DNA of 51,930 bases from Moryella indoligenes (GTDB lineage Bacteria > Bacillota > Clostridia > Lachnospirales > Lachnospiraceae), in assembly GCF_030812885.1 (NCBI RefSeq), contig NZ_JAUSTO010000015.1, positions 1 to 51,930 of the forward strand, in the 5' to 3' direction. How positions within the stretch are numbered: the first letter of the stretch is position 1; each line of letters begins with the position of its first letter. The notes beneath the pieces were generated by a model that ran no database searches, had not been told where the DNA came from, and was given only the letters and a program-made list of their open reading frames with translations. Positions 43,887 to 51,760 of this stretch are shown here, in pieces. Made by a program: the position numbers and the translations under genes.

Positions 43887-44380
43887 TTTTATAAAACTTA
43901 ACGATACATTTGCTTTTACTATAGGCTAGACTTGACTATTATCCCACTCTGGCGTATGTATGGGGGGATTGAGAACGATTGAAATGAAAGAGATCCAAAC
44001 CCGGGATACTCCGATGTCAATGAGAAAATGCTGATCCTTGAGCTGACGGAGCCGAGGGAAATCGCTTTCATGACCTACGATGACAGGCGCTCGACCCATA
44101 CCGTTCGTATGATTCGCATCTGGGGATCACAGGAGCTCTCTGCGTACTATGACAGGGAAGTGGTAATGAGCTTTGATCCGAGCGACACCTATTGGCCCAG
44201 TGATACATCCGTGCCGCTGGGACAGCCATCCGGAGAGGGGCATTTACTCGGAGAAGTTAAATAAGTATCTCGGTGGTCTTTTCGGAGATCGGGCTTTCGT
44301 TTTGTCCTATAAGCCCCGTTTTATAAAAGAAATCCGGTCGAGCGGCTGGATTGTCCTATAAGCCTGGATTTCTACATGGT
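43887..44380. other. Intergenic stretch with no assignable gene
   Basis: About 490 nt between the YfcC promoter and the tRNA terminator. A 78-codon open frame on the plus strand (44028-44264, MLILELTEPREIAFMTYDD...) lacks a ribosome binding site and known homology, though its codon pattern is not obviously random. TTGTCCTATAAGCC occurs twice (44302-44315 and 44351-44364). A hairpin GAAATCCGG/CTGGATTTC flanks the second copy. It may be debris of a lost gene or a small element. Confidence 0.35.
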
Positions 44381-44419
44381 AAAAAGGCTGTCGCATAAAT
44401 TTACTTCATGCGACAGCCT
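44381..44419 (-). terminator. Terminator of the tRNA operon
   Basis: Minus-strand AGGCTGTCGCAT/ATGCGACAGCCT (arms 44385-44396, 44408-44419) with an 11-nt loop and a following TTTTT. Confidence 0.9.
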
Positions 44420-44429
44420 AATTTCTTCG

Positions 44430-44504
44430 GGTGGGTACAGGGGCTCGAACCCTGGATCTCCAGATCCACAATCTGGCGCGCTAACCAACTGCGCCATACC
44501 CACC
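44430..44504 (-). tRNA. tRNA-His (GTG anticodon)
   Basis: Full cloverleaf on the minus strand: acceptor GTGGGTA/TACCCAC, D arm GCGCAGTTGGTTAGCGC, anticodon stem CCAGA-TTGTGGA-TCTGG, T arm with GGTTCGAGCC. The extra G at -1 faces C73, the His identity pair. The CCA end is not encoded. Last gene of a three-tRNA operon. Confidence 0.95.
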
Positions 44505-44574
44505 ATATTACGGATTGTTTGGAACAACGTGCATCGGTGATTGAAAATCCCGGTGATCGCGCATCTGCTCCGCG

Positions 44575-44648
<74 letters not shown>

Positions 44649-44671
44649 ACTGTCTTTTTAGAAAAGACAAG

Positions 44672-44742
44672 AGCAGGTGATGGGAATCGAACCCACGTAT
44701 CCAGCTTGGAAGGCTGGTGTTCTACCATTGAACCACACCTGC
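44672..44742 (-). tRNA. tRNA-Gly (TCC anticodon)
   Basis: Minus-strand cloverleaf: acceptor GCAGGTG/CACCTGC, short D arm GGTTCAATGGTAGAACA, anticodon stem CCAGC-CTTCCAA-GCTGG, T arm GTGGGTTCGATTCCCAT. U73 as usual for Gly. CCA not encoded. First gene of the tRNA operon. Confidence 0.95.
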
Positions 44743-44773
44743 GTTTCGCGTGCTCTCTTGCACGTGCTTTAAT

Positions 44774-44802
44774 TTTATATCATACATTTGCAGGAATGGC
44801 AA
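44774..44802 (-). promoter_or_regulatory. Promoter of the tRNA operon
   Basis: On the minus strand, TTGCCA (44797-44802), a 17-nt spacer and TATAAA (44774-44779), 32 nt before tRNA-Gly. It starts immediately after the stop of the alcohol-dehydrogenase remnant. Confidence 0.75.
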
Positions 44803-44810
44803 GCACTTTT

Positions 44811-45365
44811 TCACATACATGCCAAAAGTATCCGGTATATCTCCTCCGCCGAAAAATGATGCACGCAGCCCGGCATGAGCCTGACACTCTCTGCGATCTC
44901 CCGGAACTTTGTGCTGTCCTTGATGCTCAGTGCACGGAAACTCGTCGGGAGTCCCATCTCCCGTATGAAGTCCGCGAGTGCCCCCACACCTTTTTCTGCG
45001 GCACGTTTCTCTCCGTCCTCTCCCGCAGCTTCTGTGCCTATACCGAACAGCTCTCTCGCAAAACGGGCAAACTGCTGCGGAGCCTCCTTACAGATGTGGC
45101 GGTATACCACGGGATGCAGCACCGCCAGCCCCGCTCCGTGACCACAGTTGGTATAGGCTCCCAGCTGATGCTCTATCATATGATTCTGAAAATCTGTGCG
45201 CCTCCCGAGCTTCAGTATCCCCAGCTCTGCGACAGAGGAGGCCCATGCGAGCTCTCCCCGCGCGGTGATATCCTGCGGATCGGCTTTCATCCTCCGCATA
45301 TTCTGAATGACCGTCCGCATGACCGCCTCATTCATGGCGTCTGAGAGTATGTGCTCAGAGCATTC
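44811..45365 (-). pseudogene. C-terminal remnant of iron-containing alcohol dehydrogenase
   Basis: About 185 codons match the second half of the Fe-ADH family: ILSDAMNEAVMRTVIQN, ELAWASSVAELGIL, and the metal region HMIEHQLGAYTNCGHGAGLAVLHPVVY with both Fe-ligand His contexts. The N-terminal NAD domain (about 190-200 residues) is missing. The homologous frame continues up to the codon directly after the GHMP kinase stop at 45366-45368 and in the same frame, marking a deletion or recombination joint. No ribosome binding site is visible for the internal ATG at 45335. Confidence 0.85.
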
Positions 45366-46358
45366 TCACAGCTCGTAGCTCTCCGCCTCATAAAAAATAA
45401 CTCTTGTTCCGGCATCTTCAAAGCTGAAGGGCACATAGAGAAGATCTGAGAGCGCCTCACGCACCGCCGCCCGCCGCTCCGGCTCCACAAAAAAGAGAAG
45501 AAAACCGCCGCCGCCCGCACCGAGCAGCTTTCCGCCGAGCGCCCCCGCCTTCATCGCCTTATCGTAGAGAGCGTCAATGGAATCTGTGGAAATCTTCGCG
45601 CTGATGCCCCGCTTCAGCCTCCAGCTGTGATCCAGCATGCGTCCAAATTCCGAGAGCTCTGTCTTTGAGGTCAGCACGCGCTCCGCCTCATCCACCAGAG
45701 AGAGCATCTCCTTCAGCTCCGCTGTCTTGTCCCGAATGGCCCGCCCGGTCTCTGTCTGAATATCCGCAGAGAAGCGGGAGAAGCCGGTAAAGAAGAGCAT
45801 CAGGCTGTCGTTCAGCTGCTTCTTCCGCTCCGGTGCTATGATGACGGGGCTCACGGTGTAGCCCTCGGAGTGGAAACGAATCAGGTTCAGACCGCCGAAG
45901 GAAGCCGCGATCTGATCCTGCAGGCCACCCGCCTCATTGCAGAGCACGCGCTCCAGATAGATGGCATCGTCCGCCAGCTTCTTCTTGTCCGCATATTTCC
46001 CCTTCAGCGCGTAGAAGGCATTCAGCATTCCGACGGCAAAGGAGGAGCTGGTTCCAAGCCCGGAGCGCGCCGGAAGATCGGCCTCATAGGTCAGGCGTAT
46101 CTCCCGCATATCGAGGTATTTCATCGCCTCGCGCACTGCCGGATGCTGTATCTCATCCACGGTGCGCACTCTCTCAATCTTTGAGTAGGAGAGCTCTGAG
46201 CTGTAGTCAAAAAAGGGCGGCAGATGCCGGACATTCACATAGCAGTACTTATCAAAGCTTGTGGAGAGCACCGCGCCGCCGTGCTCCCGATAGAAAGACG
46301 GCAGATCTGTCCCGCCGCCGAAAAAAGACATCCGAAACGGTGTTCGCGTAATAATCAT
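45366..46358 (-). CDS. GHMP sugar kinase (heptose-7-phosphate kinase-like)
   Basis: A 330-residue GHMP kinase with N-terminal RTPFRMSFFGGGTDLPSFY, the ATP loop LPARSGLGTSSSFAVG (95-110) and the C-terminal motif GKLLGAGGGGFLLFF. The GGGTD start is typical of HddA-like D-glycero-D-manno-heptose-7-phosphate kinases and related fucose/mannose kinases in surface polysaccharide loci. Its start overlaps the glf stop by four bases. No other heptose gene is in view, so the sugar is uncertain. Confidence 0.85.
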   Translation of the reverse strand: MIITRTPFRMSFFGGGTDLPSFYREHGGAVLSTSFDKYCYVNVRHLPPFFDYSSELSYSKIERVRTVDEIQHPAVREAMKYLDMREIRLTYEADLPARSGLGTSSSFAVGMLNAFYALKGKYADKKKLADDAIYLERVLCNEAGGLQDQIAASFGGLNLIRFHSEGYTVSPVIIAPERKKQLNDSLMLFFTGFSRFSADIQTETGRAIRDKTAELKEMLSLVDEAERVLTSKTELSEFGRMLDHSWRLKRGISAKISTDSIDALYDKAMKAGALGGKLLGAGGGGFLLFFVEPERRAAVREALSDLLYVPFSFEDAGTRVIFYEAESYEL

Positions 46359-47452
46359 AGGAGCTCCTCCGCCTTCCTCATGGCACTCTCGATCACCTTG
46401 TCCATATCGTAGTAGCGATATTCCCCGAGTCTCCCGCCGAATACGACGCGCTCTTTTTCTCCCAGTGCGCGGTAAGCCGCATAGAGTGCCTGATTCTTCT
46501 CATCATTTACCGGATAGTAGGGCTCCATGCCCGGTTTCCAGTCCTCCGGATACTCCCGCGTGATCACAGTTTTCTCCTGCGTTCCGAACTCAAAGTGCTT
46601 GTGCTCGATGATGCGGGTCCACGGCACCTCGCGCTCCGTGTAGTTCACGACAGCATTTCCCTGCCAGTTCTCCTGATCCAGAAGCTCTGTCTCAAAGCGC
46701 AGGGAGCGGTAGGCAAGCTTTCCGAGGCTGTAATCAAAGTACGCGTCAATCGGTCCTGTATAGATCACCTGATCTGCCATTGCATCGTACTTCTCTCTCT
46801 GCTCCAGATAATCCACACCGAGCTCTATGTCGCAGCCGTCAAACAGCGCCTCGATCAGCACATTGTAGCCGCCCTCCGGAATTCCCTGATAGCGGTCGTT
46901 GAAGTAATTGTTGTCGTAGGTGAAGCGCACGGGAAGACGCCGGATAATAAAGGCCGGAAGCTCCCTGCAGTCTCTGCCCCACTGCTTCTCTGTGTAGCCC
47001 TTGATGAGCTTCGTATAGATATCCGTTCCCACGAGGCTGATTGCCTGCTCCTCCAGATTCCGCGGCTCGCCCTGAATCACCGCCCGCTGCCGCTCGATGA
47101 TCTCCCGGGCCTCCTCCGGCGTCCGTATATTCCACATTCGCGCGAAGGTATTCATGTTGAAGGGAAGGTTATACATCTCCCCCCTGAAATTCGCGACCGG
47201 CGCATTTGTAAAGCGGTTGAATTCCACAAAGGAATTTACAAAGTCCCAGACCTTTCTGTTCGAGGTGTGAAAGATGTGTGCGCCGTATTTGTGGACGTGT
47301 ATTCCCTCCACATCCTCACAGTAGATATTGCCGCCGATGTGATTCCGCCGCTCAATGACAAGGCAGCTTCTGCCCTGCTTCCCTGCATAGTGCGCAAAGA
47401 CCGCGTTGTAGAGCCCCGCGCCGACCAAAAGATAATCATAGTGCTGACTCAT
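46355..47452 (-). CDS. glf: UDP-galactopyranose mutase
   Basis: A 365-residue flavoenzyme that converts UDP-galactopyranose to UDP-galactofuranose for cell-surface glycans. The FAD site YLLVGAGLYNAVFAHYAG, ERRNHIGGNIY, and the substrate region GYTEKQWGRDCRELPAFIIRRLPVR are diagnostic. C-terminal EYPEDW and RLGEYRYYDMDKVI complete the family pattern. The ATG at 47452 is preferred (AGAGG before it; the longer frame adds six residues). It sits between two small transporters and the GHMP kinase in one operon. Confidence 0.95.
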   Translation of the reverse strand: MSQHYDYLLVGAGLYNAVFAHYAGKQGRSCLVIERRNHIGGNIYCEDVEGIHVHKYGAHIFHTSNRKVWDFVNSFVEFNRFTNAPVANFRGEMYNLPFNMNTFARMWNIRTPEEAREIIERQRAVIQGEPRNLEEQAISLVGTDIYTKLIKGYTEKQWGRDCRELPAFIIRRLPVRFTYDNNYFNDRYQGIPEGGYNVLIEALFDGCDIELGVDYLEQREKYDAMADQVIYTGPIDAYFDYSLGKLAYRSLRFETELLDQENWQGNAVVNYTEREVPWTRIIEHKHFEFGTQEKTVITREYPEDWKPGMEPYYPVNDEKNQALYAAYRALGEKERVVFGGRLGEYRYYDMDKVIESAMRKAEELL

Positions 47453-47466
47453 AACCCTCTCCTCTC

Positions 47467-47817
47467 TCATCCAAACACCGCAAATACTGCGATTCCCAGC
47501 AGAATCAAAAAGAGCGCCCTGAGCTTATTCGCCGTGATTTTTTCATGAAAGCACAGAGCGCCAAAGATTGTGACATAGATATAGCTTGTCGCCTCAAGGA
47601 TGGGCCCAAGACTCAACGGTACTTCTCGGTAAGCGATCACATCCACCGCTGTCGCGAGAAAGAAACAGCCATAGGCCACGATCACCAACGGATTCAGATA
47701 CTCCTGCCACGGCGTCCTGTACTGACGCAGCGTCGCCTTCTTCAAAAGAAGCTGAGAGAGCGCCGCGACAAAGACTGCAAGCAGAAAGAGGAGTATGTAA
47801 GCTGTTCGTCTGCTCAT
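47467..47817 (-). CDS. Small four-helix EamA/SMR-type transporter, subunit 1
   Basis: A 116-residue protein with four membrane helices, resembling EmrE/ArnE-ArnF-type half transporters. Features are LSQLLLKKATLR in helix 1, and LGPILEATSYIYVTIFGALCFHEKITANKLRALFLILLGIAVF for helices 3-4. The ATG has GGAGG four bases upstream. It overlaps the second small transporter by four bases; the two probably form a heterodimer. The position between dideoxyhexose and galactofuranose genes suggests flipping of a lipid-linked sugar. Confidence 0.82.
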   Translation of the reverse strand: MSRRTAYILLFLLAVFVAALSQLLLKKATLRQYRTPWQEYLNPLVIVAYGCFFLATAVDVIAYREVPLSLGPILEATSYIYVTIFGALCFHEKITANKLRALFLILLGIAVFAVFG

Positions 47818-48170
47818 GCCGCCTCCTCTCTCGATGCGCGCGCATACAGCACGATGCCCAGCACAATGAGCACCGCACCCGCAAGCTTTCCTGCTGTGAT
47901 GCGCTCACGGAACAGCAGCAGTCCCCAGAGCTGTCCCCAGATCACCGTCGCGGCCTTATTTGCATAGGCCGTGGAGAGCGGCATGCGCTTGATGATCTGC
48001 TGCCAGAATATCGCGTAGACGGCGAGTATCACGAGCACCATCCCGTAGAACAGGAACCACAGCGCCGTAAAGATCTCCTGCCGTGCGGCGAGCTTGCTGC
48101 ACACGGAGGACAGACTGAAGACAAGGATCAGGATATGCAGAGAAAGCCACAGTTTTCCCTGTTCTCTCAC
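47814..48170 (-). CDS. Small four-helix EamA/SMR-type transporter, subunit 2
   Basis: A 118-residue, four-helix partner of the preceding protein (LHILILVFSLSSVCSKLAA, MPLSTAYANKAATVIWGQLWGLLLF, RITAGKLAGAVLIVLGIVLY). The start is GTG, overlapping the rfbH stop (GTGA). The paired layout recalls ArnE/ArnF, which flip undecaprenyl-phosphate-aminoarabinose. Assignment to lipid-linked sugar flipping here is inference from fold and context. Confidence 0.8.
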   Translation of the reverse strand: MREQGKLWLSLHILILVFSLSSVCSKLAARQEIFTALWFLFYGMVLVILAVYAIFWQQIIKRMPLSTAYANKAATVIWGQLWGLLLFRERITAGKLAGAVLIVLGIVLYARASREEAA

Positions 48171-49507
48171 AGCAGGAGTCCCTCACGTATTGTCTGTGCC
48201 ATGTAGTCGATCATCTCGTCGGTCATGCCGGGATAGACCCCGACCCAGAAGGTATCCCGCATGATGCGGTTTGTGACCGGAAGCTCCCCTACAACACGGT
48301 AGCCCTCGCCGCTTCTCCGCATCTCGTCAAAGCAGGGGTGCTTTGTCAGATTTCCGGCGAAGAGCATGCGCGTCTGCACTCCCCGCGCCTCAATGTGACG
48401 CACAAGCTTGGCCCTGTCAATCCCCGCCTCACAGCTTATCAGAAAGCCAAACCAGCTCGGATCGGAATTCGGGCAGGCCTCCGGAAGAATGAGCCGCCCC
48501 TCCGTTCCGGCAAGTCCCGCCTTAAGCCGCACAAAGTTCTCCCTGCGCCTCCGGGCAAAGTCCGGAAATTTCAGAAGCTGTGCGCAGCCGATGCTCGCCT
48601 GCAGATCTGTCACCTTGAGGTTGTAGCCAAAGTGTGAATACACATACTTGTGATCGTAGCCGCGCGGCAGCTCCCCGTACTGCCCGTCAAAGCGATGCTG
48701 ACAGAGATTGTCCACGCCGGAGGGGCAGCGGCAGTCGCGGCCCCAGTCGCGCATGGAGCGGATGATCCGGTGCAGCAGCGGGTTCTTCGTATAGACCGCT
48801 CCGCCCTCTCCCATCGTCATGTGATGCGGCGGGTAAAAGCTGGAGGTCCCAATATCTCCCACTGTTCCTGTGAAATACGTCTCCCCGCTCATGGTATACC
48901 GGCTGCCCAGCGCGTCGCAATTGTCCTCGATGAGCCAGAGCCCGTGCTTATCGCAGAAGGACTTCACTGTCGCGAGATCAAAGGGATTGCCCAGCGTGTG
49001 CGCGAGCATCACCGCCTTTGTCTTCGTAGAGAGCGCCGCTTCAAGCATCGCTGTGTCTATATTGTACTGCGGTATCGTGACATCCACAAAGACGGGAACC
49101 GCGCCGTACTGGATTATGGGCGTAACCGTCGTCGGAAAGCCGCAGGCCACTGTGATCACCTCATCTCCCGGCTTCACCTGTCTCTCCCGAAGGAGCGGCG
49201 AGGTCAGTGCCATAAAGGCGCAGAGATTTGCGCTGGAGCCGGAATTCACCAGTGACACAAAGGGGATGCCGAGATACTCCCCCAGCTTTTTTTCAAATTC
49301 ATCCGTGTAACGTCCGCTGGTCAGCCAGAATTCCAGCGCGCTGTCCACCAGATTCACCATCTCCCTGTAGTCATAGACGCGCGACGCATAGGAAATGCGG
49401 TCTCCGGGCCGAAATTCTTTTTTCTTATTATGAAAGCGCTCGCAGTAGGCCTGCACCGCAGCGAGAATCTCCTCTCTGGCCTCTGTCTCCGTGCTGTGTT
49501 CAAACAT
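48167..49507 (-). CDS. rfbH: CDP-4-keto-6-deoxyglucose 3-dehydrase (E1)
   Basis: A 446-residue iron-sulfur, PMP-dependent enzyme of the aminotransferase fold. It performs C-3 deoxygenation in 3,6-dideoxyhexose synthesis. The usual PLP-binding Lys is replaced by His (SFYPPHHMTMGEGG, His228-229), the hallmark of E1/RfbH. The [2Fe-2S] ligand pattern Cys259-X-Cys261-X7-Cys269 is present, with Cys197 as the probable fourth ligand. It needs an NADH-dependent reductase partner (E3), which is not in the window. AGAGGATGAGG precedes the ATG. Confidence 0.95.
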   Translation of the reverse strand: MFEHSTETEAREEILAAVQAYCERFHNKKKEFRPGDRISYASRVYDYREMVNLVDSALEFWLTSGRYTDEFEKKLGEYLGIPFVSLVNSGSSANLCAFMALTSPLLRERQVKPGDEVITVACGFPTTVTPIIQYGAVPVFVDVTIPQYNIDTAMLEAALSTKTKAVMLAHTLGNPFDLATVKSFCDKHGLWLIEDNCDALGSRYTMSGETYFTGTVGDIGTSSFYPPHHMTMGEGGAVYTKNPLLHRIIRSMRDWGRDCRCPSGVDNLCQHRFDGQYGELPRGYDHKYVYSHFGYNLKVTDLQASIGCAQLLKFPDFARRRRENFVRLKAGLAGTEGRLILPEACPNSDPSWFGFLISCEAGIDRAKLVRHIEARGVQTRMLFAGNLTKHPCFDEMRRSGEGYRVVGELPVTNRIMRDTFWVGVYPGMTDEMIDYMAQTIREGLLL

Positions 49508-49600
49508 TCCTCATCCTCTATTTTCTTTTTCTGTGAGGACAGCCACACTGCCCTCGTTATGTAAAGGTCTTTACGCGGATAATGCTGCCGTCCCGCAAAA

Positions 49601-50647
49601 TCATCCGAGAAAAAAGCTGACAATCTGCTGATCCGTGACCTCTCTGATATCCGCAGCTAAGAGCCAGGCCTTCGACCAGCGAACCGTCTCCTGAATGGCT
49701 CTGTCGATGTTCCAGCGCGCCTCCCAGCCGAAGGTCCGCTTCAGCTTTCCGCAGTCCAGCTTGAGAAATCCCGCCTCATGGGGGCCGCCGTCCGGCCGTA
49801 CCTCCCAGCAAAAGCCCTCGCCCCAGTGCGCGGCAAAGAGCCGGGTCAGCTCCCCGGTCCTCACGCAGTCCTCGAGATCCGGTCCCACATTGTATGCGCC
49901 CGCGAGCGCCGGATTCTGATACTGCCGCTCCAGTATCATGAGATATACGGACAGGGGCTCCAGCACATGCTGGAATGGGCGTATAGAATCGGGATTCCGC
50001 AGCACCACTGCCTCTCCCAGCTCCGCCGCGCGCACGCAGTCGGGAATGATGCGGTCTCTCGCGAAATCTCCGCCTCCGATCACATTTCCCGCTCTCGCCG
50101 TACTCACAGCCACACCCCTCGCGTTCAGAAAGGACTTTGCGTAGCTGTGTGTCACAAGCTCCGAGCAGGACTTGGAATTGGAATAAGGATCGTAGCCGTC
50201 CAGAAAATCTGTCTCCACAAAGCCCTTCCCCAGCTCGCTGTTCTCATAGACCTTGTCTGTCGTCACGTTCAGAAAGGAGCGCACGCTGTCGCTCTGCCGC
50301 ACACACTCGCAGATGTTCACAGTCCCCATCACATTGGTCTCATAGGTATACACCGGCTGTTCATAGGAAGTCCGGACGATGGGCTGGGCCGCCATATGCA
50401 GCACAAACTCCGGCTGTGCTTCCCTGAAGACCTGCTGCATGTGTTGAAGGTCACGGATATCCCCCTCCACAGAGCGCATCCGTTCCGGGAGCTTCAGCAA
50501 AGAAAAGAGCGAGGGCTCCGTCGGCGGCTGAAGCGCGTAGCCTGTGAGCTCTGCTCCTGCAAGCAATAAGAGCTCGGAGAGCCAGGCTCCCTTGAAGCCG
50601 CTGTGTCCGGTCACCAGAATCCTCTTGTTTTTCCAGAAATCAAGCAT
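49601..50647 (-). CDS. rfbG: CDP-glucose 4,6-dehydratase
   Basis: A 348-residue short-chain dehydrogenase-type enzyme that turns CDP-glucose into CDP-4-keto-6-deoxyglucose. The NAD site ILVTGHSGFKGAWLSELLLL is N-terminal, and the active site follows as NVTTDKVYENSE (Thr-Asp-Lys) with YDPYSNSKSCSE (Tyr-x3-Lys). The ATG at 50647 has GAGG six bases upstream and lies just after the rfbF stop; the ATG at 50653 is too close to the site. A 93-nt gap separates it from rfbH. Confidence 0.95.
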   Translation of the reverse strand: MLDFWKNKRILVTGHSGFKGAWLSELLLLAGAELTGYALQPPTEPSLFSLLKLPERMRSVEGDIRDLQHMQQVFREAQPEFVLHMAAQPIVRTSYEQPVYTYETNVMGTVNICECVRQSDSVRSFLNVTTDKVYENSELGKGFVETDFLDGYDPYSNSKSCSELVTHSYAKSFLNARGVAVSTARAGNVIGGGDFARDRIIPDCVRAAELGEAVVLRNPDSIRPFQHVLEPLSVYLMILERQYQNPALAGAYNVGPDLEDCVRTGELTRLFAAHWGEGFCWEVRPDGGPHEAGFLKLDCGKLKRTFGWEARWNIDRAIQETVRWSKAWLLAADIREVTDQQIVSFFLG

Positions 50648-51428
50648 TGACATCCTCTTTCCAGATTTTCCACGGAGCTCTGCCGCTCTGCCACAGCTCC
50701 TCCAGCTTCTTCTTCTCCCGCTGCGTATCCATGCACTGCCAGAAGCCACGGTGATAGTAGCCCATCATCTCCCCGTCCGCAGAGAGACGGCGGAAGGGCT
50801 CCTGCTCCAGCACGGTGCCATCTCCCTCAAGATAATCAAAGATTCCGGGGCGAAACACCATGAATCCGCCGTTGATCATCGCACCGTCGCTGTCATCCTT
50901 CTCCCGGAAGGAGCGGATCTGTCCGTCTCCATTGACATCCAGCACGCCCTTCGCCTGCCCGATATTTACCATCGTAATGGTGGCCGTCTTATCATGACTT
51001 TCGTGGAAGCGCAGCAGTGCATGCAGATCCACATTGGCAACCCCGTCTCCGTAAGTCAGCATAAAGGGCTCATCGCCGATATATTCCCGTATCCTCCGCA
51101 CTCTTCCGCCTGTCATCGTGTTCAGGCCGGTATCCACCAGCGTGACCCGCCAGGGCTCCGCGTGCTTTCTGTGTACCTCCATCTGATTATTGGCGAGATC
51201 GAAGGTGACATCCGAGGTGTGCAGAAAATAGTCTGCAAAATATTCCTTCACCACATACTGCTTATAGCCGAGGCAGATGATGAAATCGTGAAAGCCAAAC
51301 GCGGAATAATATTTCATGATGTGCCAGAGTATGGGCTGTTCGCCGATCTCTATCATCGGCTTGGGCTTTAAGTAGCTCTCTTCCGTAATTCTGGTTCCGA
51401 AGCCGCCTGCAAGAATCACAACCTTCAT
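50640..51428 (-). CDS. rfbF: Glucose-1-phosphate cytidylyltransferase
   Basis: A 262-residue nucleotidyltransferase that makes CDP-glucose, the entry step to 3,6-dideoxyhexoses. It has the N-terminal signature VVILAGGFGTRITEESYLKP with the Lys-Pro activation loop (KPKPMIEIGEQPILWHIM). The Asp-containing MLTYGDGVANVDL and the family's C-terminal GFWQCMDTQREKKKLEELW are also present. GGAGG lies seven bases before the ATG. It is the first gene of the leftward operon. Confidence 0.96.
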   Translation of the reverse strand: MKVVILAGGFGTRITEESYLKPKPMIEIGEQPILWHIMKYYSAFGFHDFIICLGYKQYVVKEYFADYFLHTSDVTFDLANNQMEVHRKHAEPWRVTLVDTGLNTMTGGRVRRIREYIGDEPFMLTYGDGVANVDLHALLRFHESHDKTATITMVNIGQAKGVLDVNGDGQIRSFREKDDSDGAMINGGFMVFRPGIFDYLEGDGTVLEQEPFRRLSADGEMMGYYHRGFWQCMDTQREKKKLEELWQSGRAPWKIWKEDVNA

Positions 51429-51480
51429 GGCAGTTCCTCCATCCTGTGCGGGAAATCGTCGCTCTGCCCGCCTTTTTCTG

Positions 51481-51526
51481 CAACAGCAAAGTGAGTGTCA
51501 AAGCTCTCTCTGACACTCAGCTGTTG
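51481..51526. promoter_or_regulatory. Extended inverted repeat upstream of rfbF
   Basis: TGAGTGTCA (51492-51500) and TGACACTCA (51511-51519) are perfect 9-bp arms. Outside them CAACAG (51481-51486) pairs with CTGTTG (51521-51526). It lies 53-98 nt before the rfbF start and could be an operator or a leader stem-loop of the polysaccharide operon. No T-run follows on either side. Confidence 0.55.
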
Positions 51527-51562
51527 TTATAGATACTGTTATTTTAGTACAGGAGCGCGCTT

Positions 51563-51760
51563 CGTGCAAGCACGGGGTCTGCGCCTGACTCCCTCACCTG
51601 CACGGAGCTCCCTGACTCCCCTCTCTTTCTGCATAAGCTTCGTGCCGCTTCGTGCTCCGCACTCCCGCTGCACCTACAGCGATTCGCAAATCGCGCCCTC
51701 ATTCCTTCGGGCGCTTTTTTGCTCATCCCTGTTGCCCTGCGAGATAGGCTTGCAGTCCTC
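51563..51760. repeat. Tandem structured repeat, copy 1 (198 bp)
   Basis: It starts with CGTGC-AA-GCACG and contains GCGATT-CGCA-AATCGC and a terminator-like GCGCCC/GGGCGC hairpin followed by TTTTTT. It is followed immediately by copy 2. An open frame crosses both copies on the minus strand, but it has repeat-driven composition and no convincing protein signature. Confidence 0.85.

Noticed and set aside
44028..44264. 78-codon protein-coding gene
   Set aside because: No ribosome binding site and no recognisable family; described as part of the intergenic stretch instead of as a CDS.
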